NCBI GenBank assembly: GCA_009379845.1
Contig: WHSZ01000014.1
Location: 36,472 to 100,471, forward strand
Source: Pseudonocardiaceae bacterium
GTDB taxonomy: Bacteria > Actinomycetota > Actinomycetes > Mycobacteriales > Pseudonocardiaceae
Reading direction: 5' to 3'
Length of the DNA: 64,000 bases
Positions 1-10,070 of the stretch are shown here, in pieces. The position numbers were made by a program, and so were the translations under genes. The stretch's first letter is position 1; every line of letters begins with the position of its first letter. The notes under the pieces were generated by a model that was not told the DNA's origin, ran no database searches, and saw nothing but the letters and a program-made list of their open reading frames with translations.

Positions 1-2
1 CC

Positions 3-329
3 ACCGCCCAGGCACTGCCGGAGGCGGAGAAGCAGGCCCTGATGTCCGAGGCCGATGCCATCGTGAATGAACTTGTCGAGACCGGCGAGTGGATCGGCGG
101 CGAGGGACTCGCCGATCCCGCCATCGCCAAGGCGGTCCGGGTTCGCGGCGGCGTCCATGAGGTGACCGACGGCCCCTACGCGGAGGCGAAAGAGCAGATG
201 GTCGGCTACTGCATCGTCGACTGCGAAAACATCGATCGAGCCGTTCAGATCGCGGCCCGCTTTCCCGACGCCCGCCTGTGGGGTTTGGAGGTCCGGCCGA
301 TCCTCAGCCCCGATGGTGTGGAGATGTGA
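3..329 (+). CDS. YCII-related domain protein, 5' truncated by window edge
   Basis: Frame is open to the window edge upstream of ATG 42; GPYAEAKEQMVGYCIVDCENIDRAVQIAARFPDA is typical of YCII/DGPF-type proteins. Confidence 0.75.
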   Translation, partial: TAQALPEAEKQALMSEADAIVNELVETGEWIGGEGLADPAIAKAVRVRGGVHEVTDGPYAEAKEQMVGYCIVDCENIDRAVQIAARFPDARLWGLEVRPILSPDGVEM

Positions 330-430
330 ATTGCCTGATGCGTGGTGTCGATCGTGGGTGACCTCGTTCGACGTGACTAGTGAGGGCATCACACCGGCGC
401 CCCACGGCAGCGACGAGCGAAGGAAACGAC

Positions 431-1057
431 ATGCGAAAACTGACGGTGACCACGTTTGTGTCTCTGGACGGTGTCATGCAGGCACCGGGCGGGCCAGATG
501 AGGATCCCGACGGCGGTTTCGAGCACGGCGGCTGGACCGTGCCGTACTTCGACGATCAGCTCATCCAGCTGATGACGGAGGTGACCAGCAGGGCCGCAGC
601 GCTGCTGCTCGGGCGCAAGACCTACGACATCTTCGCGGCCAGCTGGCCGCTGGCCGAGCCCGACGACGCGATCGGGGCGAAGCTGAACGGCATGCCCAAA
701 TACGTCGTGTCGCGAACACTGGACACCGTGTCGTGGCAGAACTCGACGTTGCTCACCGGCGACGTCGCCAACGCGGTTGACGAGCTCAAGCAGGGCGATG
801 GCGGTGAGATCCAGGTACACGGCAGCGGCGAGCTGATCCAGACGCTGATCGAGCAGGACCTCGTCGACGAGTTCCAGGTGCTGGTCGTCCCGGTGCTCGT
901 CGGCTCCGGCAAGCGGCTTTTCGGGGGAGGAACCATCCCCGCCGGGCTCAAGCTTGTCGACATCACGACGTCCAGCACGGGCGTCGTGATCAGCAGATAT
1001 ACGCGGGATGGCACGCTCGAATACGGTGCGATGGGCCCGGAAACCGGGAACTGGTGA
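431..1057 (+). CDS. Dihydrofolate reductase family protein (RibD C-terminal domain)
   Basis: MRKLTVTTFVSLDGVMQAPGG...LLLGRKTYDIFAASWP...KYVVSRTLD...GSGELIQTLIEQDLVDEFQVLVVPVLVGSGKRLF; start taken at the internal ATG rather than the 380 ORF start. Confidence 0.85.
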   Translation: MRKLTVTTFVSLDGVMQAPGGPDEDPDGGFEHGGWTVPYFDDQLIQLMTEVTSRAAALLLGRKTYDIFAASWPLAEPDDAIGAKLNGMPKYVVSRTLDTVSWQNSTLLTGDVANAVDELKQGDGGEIQVHGSGELIQTLIEQDLVDEFQVLVVPVLVGSGKRLFGGGTIPAGLKLVDITTSSTGVVISRYTRDGTLEYGAMGPETGNW

Positions 1058-1160
1058 CGAGCAGCCGGTTCAGGGCACGAACGTTGTCGCGGGCCGTCCG
1101 CGGCTCGCGGTTCGAAGCCGTCGTCATTGGCGCCGTCACCCGCGTCCGGGAGGAGTCACT

Positions 1161-2117
1161 GTGATTCGAGCTCTCATCGTTGATCCAGCGGCGCCTGGCG
1201 CTCTTCGCTTGGCCGAGGTCGCCATGCCAGCGCCCGAGCCGAGTCATGTGGTTCTGGACGTACAGCACGCGGCGCTGAACTACGGCGACCTGAACGATGT
1301 CAAGTCGGGCCGGGCGCCACCTGGAGCGGTGCCGGGCTCTGACGCTTCCGGGACCGTGGCGCGCGCGGCGGCCAACGGCGCGGGACCGCCGGCCGGTACC
1401 CGCGTCGTCGCGCTGGTCCCTGGCGCGTTCGCGGAACATGTCGTTGTCGATGTGGACGCCCTGGCGGAGGTGCCCGAGTCGGTGAGCCTGGCCGAGGCGG
1501 CGACGCTGCCTGTCGCCGGGCTGGCCGCGCTGCAGGCGCTCCGCGCCGCCGGCTCGCTGCTTGGCCGCCGCGTCCTGATTACCGGCGCGTCGGGCGGGGT
1601 TGGCCGCTTCGCGGTGCAGCTCGCGGCTCGCGCGGGAGCGCACGTCATCGCCTCAGTGGGCTCGCCCGCTCGGGGCGCGGGCTTGGCGGAGGTCGGTGCC
1701 GATCAGGTTGTTGTCGGTCTGGACGGCATCGAGGGGCCATTGGACGTGGTGCTGGACAACGTGGGTGGCCCGCAGCTCGTCGGTGTGTGGAACCTGCTCT
1801 CGCCCGGCGGGAATATTCAGAGTATCGGTTGGACTTCCGGCGAGCCCGCTTCCTTCCCGCCGTATTCGACCATCGGCCAGCCACGGTCTTTGACGTCGTT
1901 CCTCATCGACGGCAGCGACGTCAACTCCGACCTCGCGACCCTGATCGGTCTTGTCGCCGCGGGCGATCTGACCGTCGAGATCGGCTGGCAGGGCTCATGG
2001 GAGCGCGTCACGGAAGCAGCCGAGGCGCTCGCCGGTAGACGAGTCACCGGCAAGGCAGTGCTGGATGTGGCGACATCACCAGAAGCGGTCACTCGCGGCC
2101 GGGGTAGCGCGTGCTGA
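1161..2117 (+). CDS. Zinc-type alcohol dehydrogenase / quinone oxidoreductase-like protein
   Basis: MDR fold: ALNYGDL, GSDASGTV, VLITGASGGVGRFAVQLAARAGAHVIASVGS; GTG start after AGGAG. Confidence 0.8.
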   Translation: MIRALIVDPAAPGALRLAEVAMPAPEPSHVVLDVQHAALNYGDLNDVKSGRAPPGAVPGSDASGTVARAAANGAGPPAGTRVVALVPGAFAEHVVVDVDALAEVPESVSLAEAATLPVAGLAALQALRAAGSLLGRRVLITGASGGVGRFAVQLAARAGAHVIASVGSPARGAGLAEVGADQVVVGLDGIEGPLDVVLDNVGGPQLVGVWNLLSPGGNIQSIGWTSGEPASFPPYSTIGQPRSLTSFLIDGSDVNSDLATLIGLVAAGDLTVEIGWQGSWERVTEAAEALAGRRVTGKAVLDVATSPEAVTRGRGSAC

Positions 2118-2135
2118 TTGCTCGCGAGGCCGGTG

Positions 2136-2411
2136 CTACAGGCCGAAGGCGATCGAGCGGAGGATCAGGGCGAGGATGAAGACGGCCGTGAATGCCAGGT
2201 CGATCGACAGCCCGCCGGCTCGTACCGGCCGAAGCACGCGCCGTGCCGGCGCGATGACCGGTTCGGTCCAGGCATGAGTGAACGCGCGCGCTCGGCCCAT
2301 CCACGGAGGGCTGTTGGTCAGTACGCGCGCCCAGTCCAGCACCAGGCGGACGATCAGCAGCACGATGAACGCCGTCAAGGCGTACCCGAGCAGTGTTCCG
2401 ATCAGGCTCAT
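2136..2411 (-). CDS. YggT family membrane protein
   Basis: 91 aa, two hydrophobic segments, RLVLDWARVLTNSPPW...TEPVIAPARRVLRP motif. Confidence 0.8.
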   Translation of the reverse strand: MSLIGTLLGYALTAFIVLLIVRLVLDWARVLTNSPPWMGRARAFTHAWTEPVIAPARRVLRPVRAGGLSIDLAFTAVFILALILRSIAFGL

Positions 2412-2549
2412 GTCGAACTCCTCCGTAACGGCATGGTCGACCTCCTACCGGTATCAACGCGGCCGGCGGGAACGAAAGTGTCACCTTCGCCGTATTCTCA
2501 GCCGACTATCAGCTCGTGGCTACCGGCAACTGCTGCCGGTAGCCACGCC

Positions 2550-3497
2550 TCAACGCCTGGGTGGGTGGAAGGCAGCGCGGTAGGCGTTGGGGCTGACGCC
2601 GACGATACGTTTGAAGCTGTCGCGGAAGGCGGTTGGTGAGCCGAATCCGACCTGAACGGCCACCCAATCGATGGTGTGGCTGGTGGATTCGAGCAGGTAT
2701 TGGGCCTGGCGGATGCGGGCACGGTTCAGCCATCGCAGTGGCGTTGCGCCGGTCTGCTCGCGGAAACGGCGGTTGAGGGTGCGGGTACTCATGCCAGCGT
2801 GGGCGGCGATGTCCTTCAGGATGAGGTCTTTCGCGGAGTTGTCGTCCATCCAGCGCAGCACGGGTTCCAGGATGGAGCCGCGCGCCGCCGGCGGTAGGTC
2901 GTGGACGATGAACTGGGCCTGGCCGCCCTCGCGTTCCAGCGGCATGACGGAGAGCCGGGCGGCGTCGGCGGCGACCACGGAGCCGTAGTCGCGGCGGATC
3001 AGGTGCAGGCACAGGTCCAGTCCCGCCGCGGCGCCGGCCGAGGTGAGGAGTTGGCCGTTGTCCACGTAGAGCACGTCGGGGTCGACGTCGATCGCCGGGT
3101 GGAGCTCGGCGAGTGTGGCGGCGCCGGACCAGTGGGTGGTGGCGCGGTGCCCGTCGAGCAGTCCGGTGGCGGCGAGGACGAACGCGCCGGAGCAGACCGA
3201 GGCGATGCGGGTGCCGTTTGCCGCGGCCCGCCGCAGGGCGTCGAGTACCTCGGCGGGGATCGGGCCGGTGGCCTCGGCGCAGCCGGGCAGGATGATGGTG
3301 TCCGCGCCGGCAAGGGCATCCAGCCCCACGGTGGCCGGAGGGTGAACGCTCCGGCGTCCACGGTCGGGGTGGCACCGCAGATCCGGACGCGGTAGGCGGC
3401 ATCTCCTCCGGACAGCCGGGTGCGGGTGAACACCTCGATCGGATGACAGGTCGAACGGGATGACCTTGTCCAGGGCGAGGATGGCCACGGTGTGCAT
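2550..3497 (-). CDS. AraC-family regulator with N-terminal DJ-1/PfpI-like domain (probable double frameshift in N-terminus)
   Basis: C-terminal HTH (DIAAHAGMSTRTLNRRFREQTGATPLRWL; WVAVQVGFGSPTAFRDSFKRIVGVSPNAYR); SVCSGAFVLAATGLLDGHRATTHW is typical of GATase1-like AraC proteins. Confidence 0.8.
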   Translation of the reverse strand: MHTVAILALDKVIPFDLSSDRGVHPHPAVRRRCRLPRPDLRCHPDRGRRSVHPPATVGLDALAGADTIILPGCAEATGPIPAEVLDALRRAAANGTRIASVCSGAFVLAATGLLDGHRATTHWSGAATLAELHPAIDVDPDVLYVDNGQLLTSAGAAAGLDLCLHLIRRDYGSVVAADAARLSVMPLEREGGQAQFIVHDLPPAARGSILEPVLRWMDDNSAKDLILKDIAAHAGMSTRTLNRRFREQTGATPLRWLNRARIRQAQYLLESTSHTIDWVAVQVGFGSPTAFRDSFKRIVGVSPNAYRAAFHPPRR

Positions 3498-3687
3498 GAC
3501 AACACGGTAGGCAGCCCACGCGTTCCGGTCCCGCCAACCGCGGTAAGCGTCGACGTGGCTGAGCGTACTGGCGAGAATCCGTTGGTGGCTGTCGCGGCAG
3601 CCACTCCCGTGGCCCGCGGCGACCTCTTAACGTCGGCGACGCCAGTACTTGGCCGTCCAGTCCCACCACAGATGACAGGACCCGACC

Positions 3688-4122
3688 TTGATCGTTGTCG
3701 CACCACTCCTGATCGGCGTCTTGTACGTATTCCTCAACTCCCTCATCCGCGAACCGCATCGGCGGCGGTTCAACGCCATCATGGTGGCCGGCGCCGGGGC
3801 CGCCTACCTCAGTGGCGGTGGTTTCGGTCCCTGGGAGTTCGCCCTCACCATCGTCATCACCTACTGCGCCTACCGCGGCCTTGAGTCGTGGCGGTTCATC
3901 GGCATCGCGTGGCTGCTGCACACCGCCTGGGATGTGGCCCACCACTTGCAGGGCAACCCGATCATCCCGTTCGCCGAGCACTCCTCACTCGGCTGCGCGA
4001 TCTGCGATCCCGTGATCGCCGTCTGGTGCCTCGCCGGCGGCCCGTCGGTCACTGACCTGCTCCGAGCCCGATTCTCCCGGACCAGGAGCCCGGACCATCA
4101 CATCCGACGCACGGCACAGTGA
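3688..4122 (+). CDS. DUF6010-like small membrane protein
   Basis: MIVVAPLLIGVLYVFLNSLIREPHRRRFNAIMVAGAGAAYLSGGG..., hydrophobic segments, HTAWDVAHHLQGNPI. Confidence 0.6.
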   Translation: MIVVAPLLIGVLYVFLNSLIREPHRRRFNAIMVAGAGAAYLSGGGFGPWEFALTIVITYCAYRGLESWRFIGIAWLLHTAWDVAHHLQGNPIIPFAEHSSLGCAICDPVIAVWCLAGGPSVTDLLRARFSRTRSPDHHIRRTAQ

Positions 4123-4221
4123 TCGACACGGTCGGTATGCGCATTTCTCGTAACGTTTCACCTTCATGGCAACGAATCCGCCCGCTCGTGCGAGACACAG
4201 TCACCGCACGAGAGGACACCC

Positions 4222-6888
4222 ATGGCTCGGACACATCGCACGGTGGTCGGAGTGATCGGTTGCCTCCTGCTGACCATCGTCGGATTGATCGTCGTCCCCA
4301 CGCCGCACGCATCGGCGGCCCCGAGCCTGCCGCCCGGCTTCGTACTCCGCGACCAGGCGATCGGGCAGTCCGCTGGTGAGCTCACCGACTTCGGATACCT
4401 GCCCGACGGTGGCGGCATCCTGTCAACCGGCAAGCGGGGCGGGCTCGTCTGGGCGGCACCGGACGGGCGCACTCACACCCTGGCCACGCTGCCGGTGAAC
4501 GCCACGCAGGATCTCGGTCTGATAGGCCTCGCGATCGCACCGGACTACGCCACATCGCGGCAGATCTACATCGCCCGGTCGGTGCCGACCGGGACGAACA
4601 CCTACCTAATCCGGCTCGCCCGGTGGACCGTGACGGGGTCGCCGGAGCCCACCGGGCTTGCGCAGGAACGTGTGCTGTTCGACGTTCCCGGCGACAGTGT
4701 GGTGCACGGGATCACCGGAATCGTCGCGGCGCGGGACGGCACGGTATGGGTGTCGGTCGGCGATGTCGCCGACTACCGCCAGCTGGACCGTAAGGCGTTG
4801 CGCGCGCTCGACCGGAATGCCTTACAGGGCAAGATCTTGCGCCTCACGCCGGACGGGCAGGGGGTGCCTGGCAATCCGTACTACGACCCGGCGAACCCGT
4901 CCGCGACGCGCAGCAAGGTGTACGCCAGCGGGTTCCGCAGCCCGTTCCGCCTTTCTCTCGACCCGGCGACCGGCCAGCCGGTCGTCGGCGACGTCGGCTG
5001 GTCAACCTGGGAAGAAGTCGACGTGGTGCAACCCGGGGGCAACTACGCATGGCCGTGCTGGGAGGGAAACCACCGCACCCCGAGCTACTCCGCCCTGCCC
5101 GAATGCGCGAACGTGGTGAACACGCCACCGTTGTGGGAGTACCACCATGGCGACGGTGTCGATCAGGGCAACAGCGTCACCGGCGGCATCGTTTACGAGG
5201 GCACCAGCTACCCGCAGGCCTACCGCGGTGCCTACTTCTTCGGCGACTACTCCGCGACCAAGTTGTGGTCGCTGCGCTACGACGCGCAGGGCCGGCTCAC
5301 CCAGCGGCCGCAGAGCCCGCCGTTCGGCACGGGAATCGGCCGGCCGGTGAAGTTCGGAGCCGCGCCGAACGGCGACGTCGTCTACGCCGACATCGGCTCG
5401 GGTCGGCTTACCCGCCTGAGCTACACCGAGGGCAACACCACTCCGGTCGCGAAAGCGAGCAGCAGCACCGATCCGGGTACCCGCACGGTCAGCTTCGATG
5501 CCAGCGAGTCGGTCGACTTCGACGGCGATCCGTTGACCTATCGCTGGGATTTCGGCGACGGCACCACCGGCACCGGGGTGCGCGCGAACCACACCTACGC
5601 GCCGGATGTCACGCGCGCCACCGCGCGGCTGACCGTGACCGACGCGCTCGGCGCTAGCGACACCACGACGATCACGGTGGCTCCGGCCAACCGCTCGCCA
5701 CAGCTGTGGCTGAGCCCACCCGGTGAGGCTAACTTCGCGATCAACGAGCCGGTGCGGCTCGCCGCGACGGCCACCGACGCGGAAGACGGCGAACTGCCGA
5801 TCAGCTGGACGACCACCGTACTGCACTGCCCGTCCGAAGCGACCTGCCATGACCACCCAGGCCACGGCGGCTCCGGGGCCACGTTCAGCCTGCCGTTCAC
5901 CGACCATCACGACTCACGGATGACGTTCACCGCGACCGTGACCGACAGCGCGGGGGTATCCAGCAGCGCCACCTACGTCGCGTGGCCGCGGGAGCGCCGC
6001 CTCACGCTGCTGAGCAACGTGCCGGCCGCACTGCGGATCCCGATCGAGGGTGGCGGCAACACCGCGATGGTCACCGAAGGAGCCACCGTGGAGGTGGTCG
6101 CATCGGACACCGCGGCGGACGGTGCCTCGAGGTTCTCCGCGTGGACCGACGGCTCGTCGAGCCGAACGCGATCGGTGACCATGGGCGGCTCGGATGTCAC
6201 GCTGACCGCGCGCTATCTCAGCCCACTCGAGTTGCGATACAACGCGGAACCGGCGTTGCGGCAGCTACTTGGCGCTCCGACGGGGCCGGAGATCATTGAT
6301 GGCGGCGTGCGCTACCGCGGCTACGAGAGGGGTCGGCTGTACGCATCCGCACAGACCGGGACGCACGAGATCCACGGAGCGATCCTCGCGAAGTATCTGA
6401 GTTTGGGCGGCCACAACAGGTTCGGCCCACCGAGCACAGACCAAACGTCCACACCGGACCGGGTAGGGCGCTTCAACCATTTTCCCGGTACGCCGGCGAC
6501 ACTGCGGTCGTCGATCTACTGGACGCCAGGGACGGGCGCACATGCGATCTGGGGCAAGATCCGGGAACGCTGGGCCGCGCTCGGCTGGGAGAAGGGACCG
6601 CTCGGCTACCCGAAGTCCGACGAACTGATCGCGCCCGACGGCCGAGGACGATTCAACCACTTCGCCAAGGGAACCGGCGGATCGATCTACTGGACGGCCA
6701 GCACCGGCGCGCACGACGTGCGTGGGAGCATCCGCCAGCGCTGGGCAGCCCGTGGCTGGGAACGATCCTATCTCGGGTATCCGACCACCGGCGAGTTCGG
6801 CATCAGCGGTGGGCGCCGGAACAATTTCAGGCATGGCTTCATCTCGTGGTATTCACGTACCGGTACAACCGTGGACCGCAGGTACTGA
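4222..6888 (+). CDS. Secreted PQQ-type sugar dehydrogenase-like beta-propeller with PKD domain and C-terminal LGFP repeats
   Basis: Signal peptide; DQDLGLIGLAIAPDY..., GGNYAWPCWEGNH; PKD (DPLTYRWDFGDGTTGTG); three LGFP-like repeats (ALGWEKGPLGYPKSDE etc.). Confidence 0.85.
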   Translation: MARTHRTVVGVIGCLLLTIVGLIVVPTPHASAAPSLPPGFVLRDQAIGQSAGELTDFGYLPDGGGILSTGKRGGLVWAAPDGRTHTLATLPVNATQDLGLIGLAIAPDYATSRQIYIARSVPTGTNTYLIRLARWTVTGSPEPTGLAQERVLFDVPGDSVVHGITGIVAARDGTVWVSVGDVADYRQLDRKALRALDRNALQGKILRLTPDGQGVPGNPYYDPANPSATRSKVYASGFRSPFRLSLDPATGQPVVGDVGWSTWEEVDVVQPGGNYAWPCWEGNHRTPSYSALPECANVVNTPPLWEYHHGDGVDQGNSVTGGIVYEGTSYPQAYRGAYFFGDYSATKLWSLRYDAQGRLTQRPQSPPFGTGIGRPVKFGAAPNGDVVYADIGSGRLTRLSYTEGNTTPVAKASSSTDPGTRTVSFDASESVDFDGDPLTYRWDFGDGTTGTGVRANHTYAPDVTRATARLTVTDALGASDTTTITVAPANRSPQLWLSPPGEANFAINEPVRLAATATDAEDGELPISWTTTVLHCPSEATCHDHPGHGGSGATFSLPFTDHHDSRMTFTATVTDSAGVSSSATYVAWPRERRLTLLSNVPAALRIPIEGGGNTAMVTEGATVEVVASDTAADGASRFSAWTDGSSSRTRSVTMGGSDVTLTARYLSPLELRYNAEPALRQLLGAPTGPEIIDGGVRYRGYERGRLYASAQTGTHEIHGAILAKYLSLGGHNRFGPPSTDQTSTPDRVGRFNHFPGTPATLRSSIYWTPGTGAHAIWGKIRERWAALGWEKGPLGYPKSDELIAPDGRGRFNHFAKGTGGSIYWTASTGAHDVRGSIRQRWAARGWERSYLGYPTTGEFGISGGRRNNFRHGFISWYSRTGTTVDRRY

Positions 6889-6984
6889 CCGGTTCTGTCC
6901 ACATTGGTCACTGTCCGAATTGGACCAGGAGCTCGTCTAGTGCGGCAGGAAGCACCAAGCACTCTTCGAAGCTTGATGGGAGCG

Positions 6985-8541
6985 CTAGCTACGGCCACGG
7001 TTTGGTGCGCCATGTATGGGGCTCAGCAGCGTCGATAGGTCTTCCGAGTAGCCGTAGAGGGCTGGCCAGCCGCCGGTGTGCACGAACAGCACGTCGTCTC
7101 CGGTGGGAAATCGATCTTGCCGCACGTACTCGATGAGTGCTGCCATGGCTTTCCCGGTGTAGACCGGGTCCAGCAGGATGCCTTCGAGTTCGGCGAGCAT
7201 CTTGATCGCTTCGAGGCAGGCGGGTGTCGGTGCTCCGTAGCCATCTCCGATGTGGCTGTCGTCGATCTCGATCTCGGGCTTTTCCTTCGTGCTGGACAGA
7301 TGTTCCGTGAGCCCCGTACTCAGGTGATTGACCTTCGCGCGGATATCCGGTTCGCAGCCACCGACGCTGACTCCGATTACGCGCGCTCGGCTGCCGCGTT
7401 CGATCAGGCCCACCGTCAGACCCGCTTGCGTCCCGCCGGATCCGGTGGCGTGCACGATCGTGCCGAGCCGGAGGCCGAACTGGTGCGCCTGGTCGACGAT
7501 TTCGTTGGCACAGCCGATATACCCTTGCGCGCCGACCGTGGCCGAGCCGCCCGCGGGGATCACGTAGGGACAGCGGCCCTGAGCCACGAGTTCCGCTGCC
7601 CACTGCGCTATCGTCGAGTCCGGATCGGTGCCTGCCGGCAGTATCTGGGTACGTGCGCGCAGGAGCCGATCGAGGAGGACGTTGCCGGAGATCCGGTACT
7701 CGGTGGCTTGGTTGGGTACGCCGTCGACGAGCCACAGTTCGCATTCCAACCCTGCTTTCGCTGCGGCTGCCGCGGTTTGCCGCGCATGGTTGGACTGCAC
7801 GCCGCCCGTGGTGAGTAGCACATCGGCTCCCCGCTCCAGCGCATCGGCTACCAGCCATTCCAGCTTGCGTGCCTTGTTCCCGCCGCCCGCGAGTCCGGTG
7901 CAGTCGTCGCGTTTGATCCAGATACGCGGTCCGCCGAGCACCTCGCTGAGCCGGTCAAGTGGTTCCAGCCTCGTTGGCAGGTGGACGAATCGCCGCAGTG
8001 GTGGGATGCCGGGGTCGGAGGGCGGAAGGAGTGCCGGTGCTGCCCATACCGGCGGTCGCCGTTCGGGATCGCCGTTCGATGCGGCCACCGGTCCGAGGAT
8101 CGTGCCGGATGTTTCGGGTGGCAGATACCCGGTCTGGGTCATGATGCAGAACGGGTGTCCAGCCGGGTCGGCGTAGATCTGGAATCGCGCGTTCGCGCGG
8201 TCCGCCGGTTTCGGTAGCGCCGTAGCCCCGGCTCGCATGGCGCGTTCGTGACCTTCGTCGAGCGTGTCGAACAGGATGTCAAGATGAGCCATCTGTGGAC
8301 GCCACCTGTTCGGCCAGGTGGGCGGTTCGTAGTCCGCGACCTGTTGGAACGCCAGGGTCGGGCCGCCGTTCGGGTCGGCCAGCTCCACCCAGGTCGGTAC
8401 CGACGCGGCCTCGTTGACCTGCCAGCCAAGCAGCTCGCCGTAGAACTCGGCCAGTTCGCGGGGGTCGTGACAATCCAACGCGAACGCGATGATTCGCCGG
8501 GGCGAACTTCCTGATCGCCTCACGAGCTCCTCCCAATTCAT
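6985..8541 (-). CDS. Fused VOC (glyoxalase-like) domain and D-cysteine desulfhydrase/ACC deaminase-like PLP enzyme
   Basis: N-terminal IIAFALDCHDPRELAEFYGELLGW...YADPAGHPFCIM; C-terminal IWIKRDDCTGLAGGGNKARKLEWLVADAL...TTGGVQSNHARQTAAAAAKAGLECELWL...GSGGTQAGLTVGL. Confidence 0.85.
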   Translation of the reverse strand: MNWEELVRRSGSSPRRIIAFALDCHDPRELAEFYGELLGWQVNEAASVPTWVELADPNGGPTLAFQQVADYEPPTWPNRWRPQMAHLDILFDTLDEGHERAMRAGATALPKPADRANARFQIYADPAGHPFCIMTQTGYLPPETSGTILGPVAASNGDPERRPPVWAAPALLPPSDPGIPPLRRFVHLPTRLEPLDRLSEVLGGPRIWIKRDDCTGLAGGGNKARKLEWLVADALERGADVLLTTGGVQSNHARQTAAAAAKAGLECELWLVDGVPNQATEYRISGNVLLDRLLRARTQILPAGTDPDSTIAQWAAELVAQGRCPYVIPAGGSATVGAQGYIGCANEIVDQAHQFGLRLGTIVHATGSGGTQAGLTVGLIERGSRARVIGVSVGGCEPDIRAKVNHLSTGLTEHLSSTKEKPEIEIDDSHIGDGYGAPTPACLEAIKMLAELEGILLDPVYTGKAMAALIEYVRQDRFPTGDDVLFVHTGGWPALYGYSEDLSTLLSPIHGAPNRGRS

Positions 8542-8752
8542 CCGCCTGCCGCGCGGCCGTCGGCAAGGTCCGTCACTATTTAAAGGCGTGACGACACGGT
8601 CGGACACTGGATGGTCACCTGTCAAGTCTGTTTAGAATTGATGGATATAATCCCAGTTCAAATGGGGTAATCATGATATAAACTGGTGATGTTTGATGAA
8701 AGTGTGTGCTCGTGGTCAACCCGGCGTTGTCGAGGTCGGTTAAAGTAGTTGC

Positions 8753-9310
8753 ATGGGGCATTCGGTGTTCAGCGAGGAGTTCTGCCTGGATTTCGCGAGC
8801 ACACTGGAGTGGCGGCACACCCGGCGGGTCGACGCGTTTCGCAGCGCTGCTGATCTCGCGCCGTGGTTCTACTCAAATGGCGTACGGCTCCAGCTCGAGC
8901 CACTGGGCGAAGCAGCCTTGGCCAATGCTCACGAACTACGGGACGCGATCCACCATCTGGGGCTGAACTCCGTACACGGAAAGCACTTTGACGTCGACGA
9001 CGTCGCCACCGTCAACCGTTGCGCCCTGCCGGCGCCGCTGGCGATCACGCTCGACAGCGGCGGCACCATGCGATACTCCGGCGATTTCCCCGCACTGCTC
9101 TCCAGCATCGCCAGGGCAGCCATCGAGCTTCTCGCCGGGCCGCACCGCGAACTGATCCGCCAATGTGCCGAACCCGAATGCACCCGGTTGTTCCTGGACC
9201 ACTCACGCGCCGGCGCGCGGCGTTGGTGCGGCACTGCCTGCGGCAACAAGGTCAAGGCTGCCGCCTACCGGGAACGCAAGCGCTCCAAGAAGCCCAGCCG
9301 AGCGAACTAG
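8753..9310 (+). CDS. CGNR zinc-finger (ABATE-type) putative regulator
   Basis: C-terminal CAEPECTRLFLDHSRAGARRWCGTACGNKVKAAAYRER; here CGNK instead of CGNR. Confidence 0.8.
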   Translation: MGHSVFSEEFCLDFASTLEWRHTRRVDAFRSAADLAPWFYSNGVRLQLEPLGEAALANAHELRDAIHHLGLNSVHGKHFDVDDVATVNRCALPAPLAITLDSGGTMRYSGDFPALLSSIARAAIELLAGPHRELIRQCAEPECTRLFLDHSRAGARRWCGTACGNKVKAAAYRERKRSKKPSRAN

Positions 9311-9398
9311 ACCCGCTACGGTTCACGATCCACGGATGCCGGCTCACCGCCTACACCGTTGCGGTTATCAGCGCCGCCATTGCCGCCGGCTACCCATC

Positions 9399-10067
9399 TC
9401 AGGAGGACACGGGGACGCCGAGCTCTGCGAGCAGGCCCCGTACCCGGCGTTCGATCTCGTCGCGTACCGGGCGCACGTCGGCCACGTTCTTGCCTGCCGG
9501 ATCGTCCAGCGTCCAGTCCAGGTAGCGCTTGCCGGGGAACACCGGGCACGCGTCGCCGCAGCCCATGGTGATCACCACATCGGCGGCGCGCACGATCTCG
9601 TCGGTCCACGGCTTGGGAAACTCGCCGGAGATGTCGATGCCTCGCTCGGCCATCGCGGCGATCGCCGACGGGTTGATCTCATAGCCGGGCTCCGACCCGC
9701 CGGACCACGCCACGGCCCGATCGCCGGCCAGGTGGTGGAAGAACCCGAGTGCCATCTGGGACCGGCCGGCGTTGTGCACGCAGAGGAACAACACCGTCGG
9801 CTTCCCGTCCGCGTGGTGGCCCTCCACCCGGGCCAGCGCGCGCAACCGCTGCCGAGCGAACCGCTCTGCCAGCAACGGCAGGAAGTTGGGCACCGTGGCA
9901 TGCGACGCGAACTGTTCGTAGCTGGTATGCAGGAACCGCTCGATCGTCTCGGTGCCGAAGGCCCCGGCGAACTCGTCACCGAGCCGCGTCGCCGCGGTCC
10001 GCAACGCCAACCGCTGATCGATCGACAACTCTGGGTGTCCGTCGGCCTGGGCTTCGGTGTTGGTCAT
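9399..10067 (-). CDS. arsC: Arsenate reductase, LMW-phosphatase type with N-terminal three-helix domain
   Basis: VLFLCVHNAGRSQMALGFFHHLAGDRAVAWSGGSEP...MAERGIDISGEFPKPWTDEIVRAADVVITMGCGDACPVFPGKRYLDWTLDDPAGK. Confidence 0.85.
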   Translation of the reverse strand: MTNTEAQADGHPELSIDQRLALRTAATRLGDEFAGAFGTETIERFLHTSYEQFASHATVPNFLPLLAERFARQRLRALARVEGHHADGKPTVLFLCVHNAGRSQMALGFFHHLAGDRAVAWSGGSEPGYEINPSAIAAMAERGIDISGEFPKPWTDEIVRAADVVITMGCGDACPVFPGKRYLDWTLDDPAGKNVADVRPVRDEIERRVRGLLAELGVPVSS

Positions 10068-10070
10068 GAC

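Noticed and set aside
2509-3981. 490-aa minus-strand ORF
   Set aside because: Arg/Pro-rich shadow frame of the AraC gene; no recognisable domain.
5002-5910. 302-aa minus-strand ORF antisense to the PQQ/LGFP gene
   Set aside because: Composition-driven open frame; the sense strand has clear domains.
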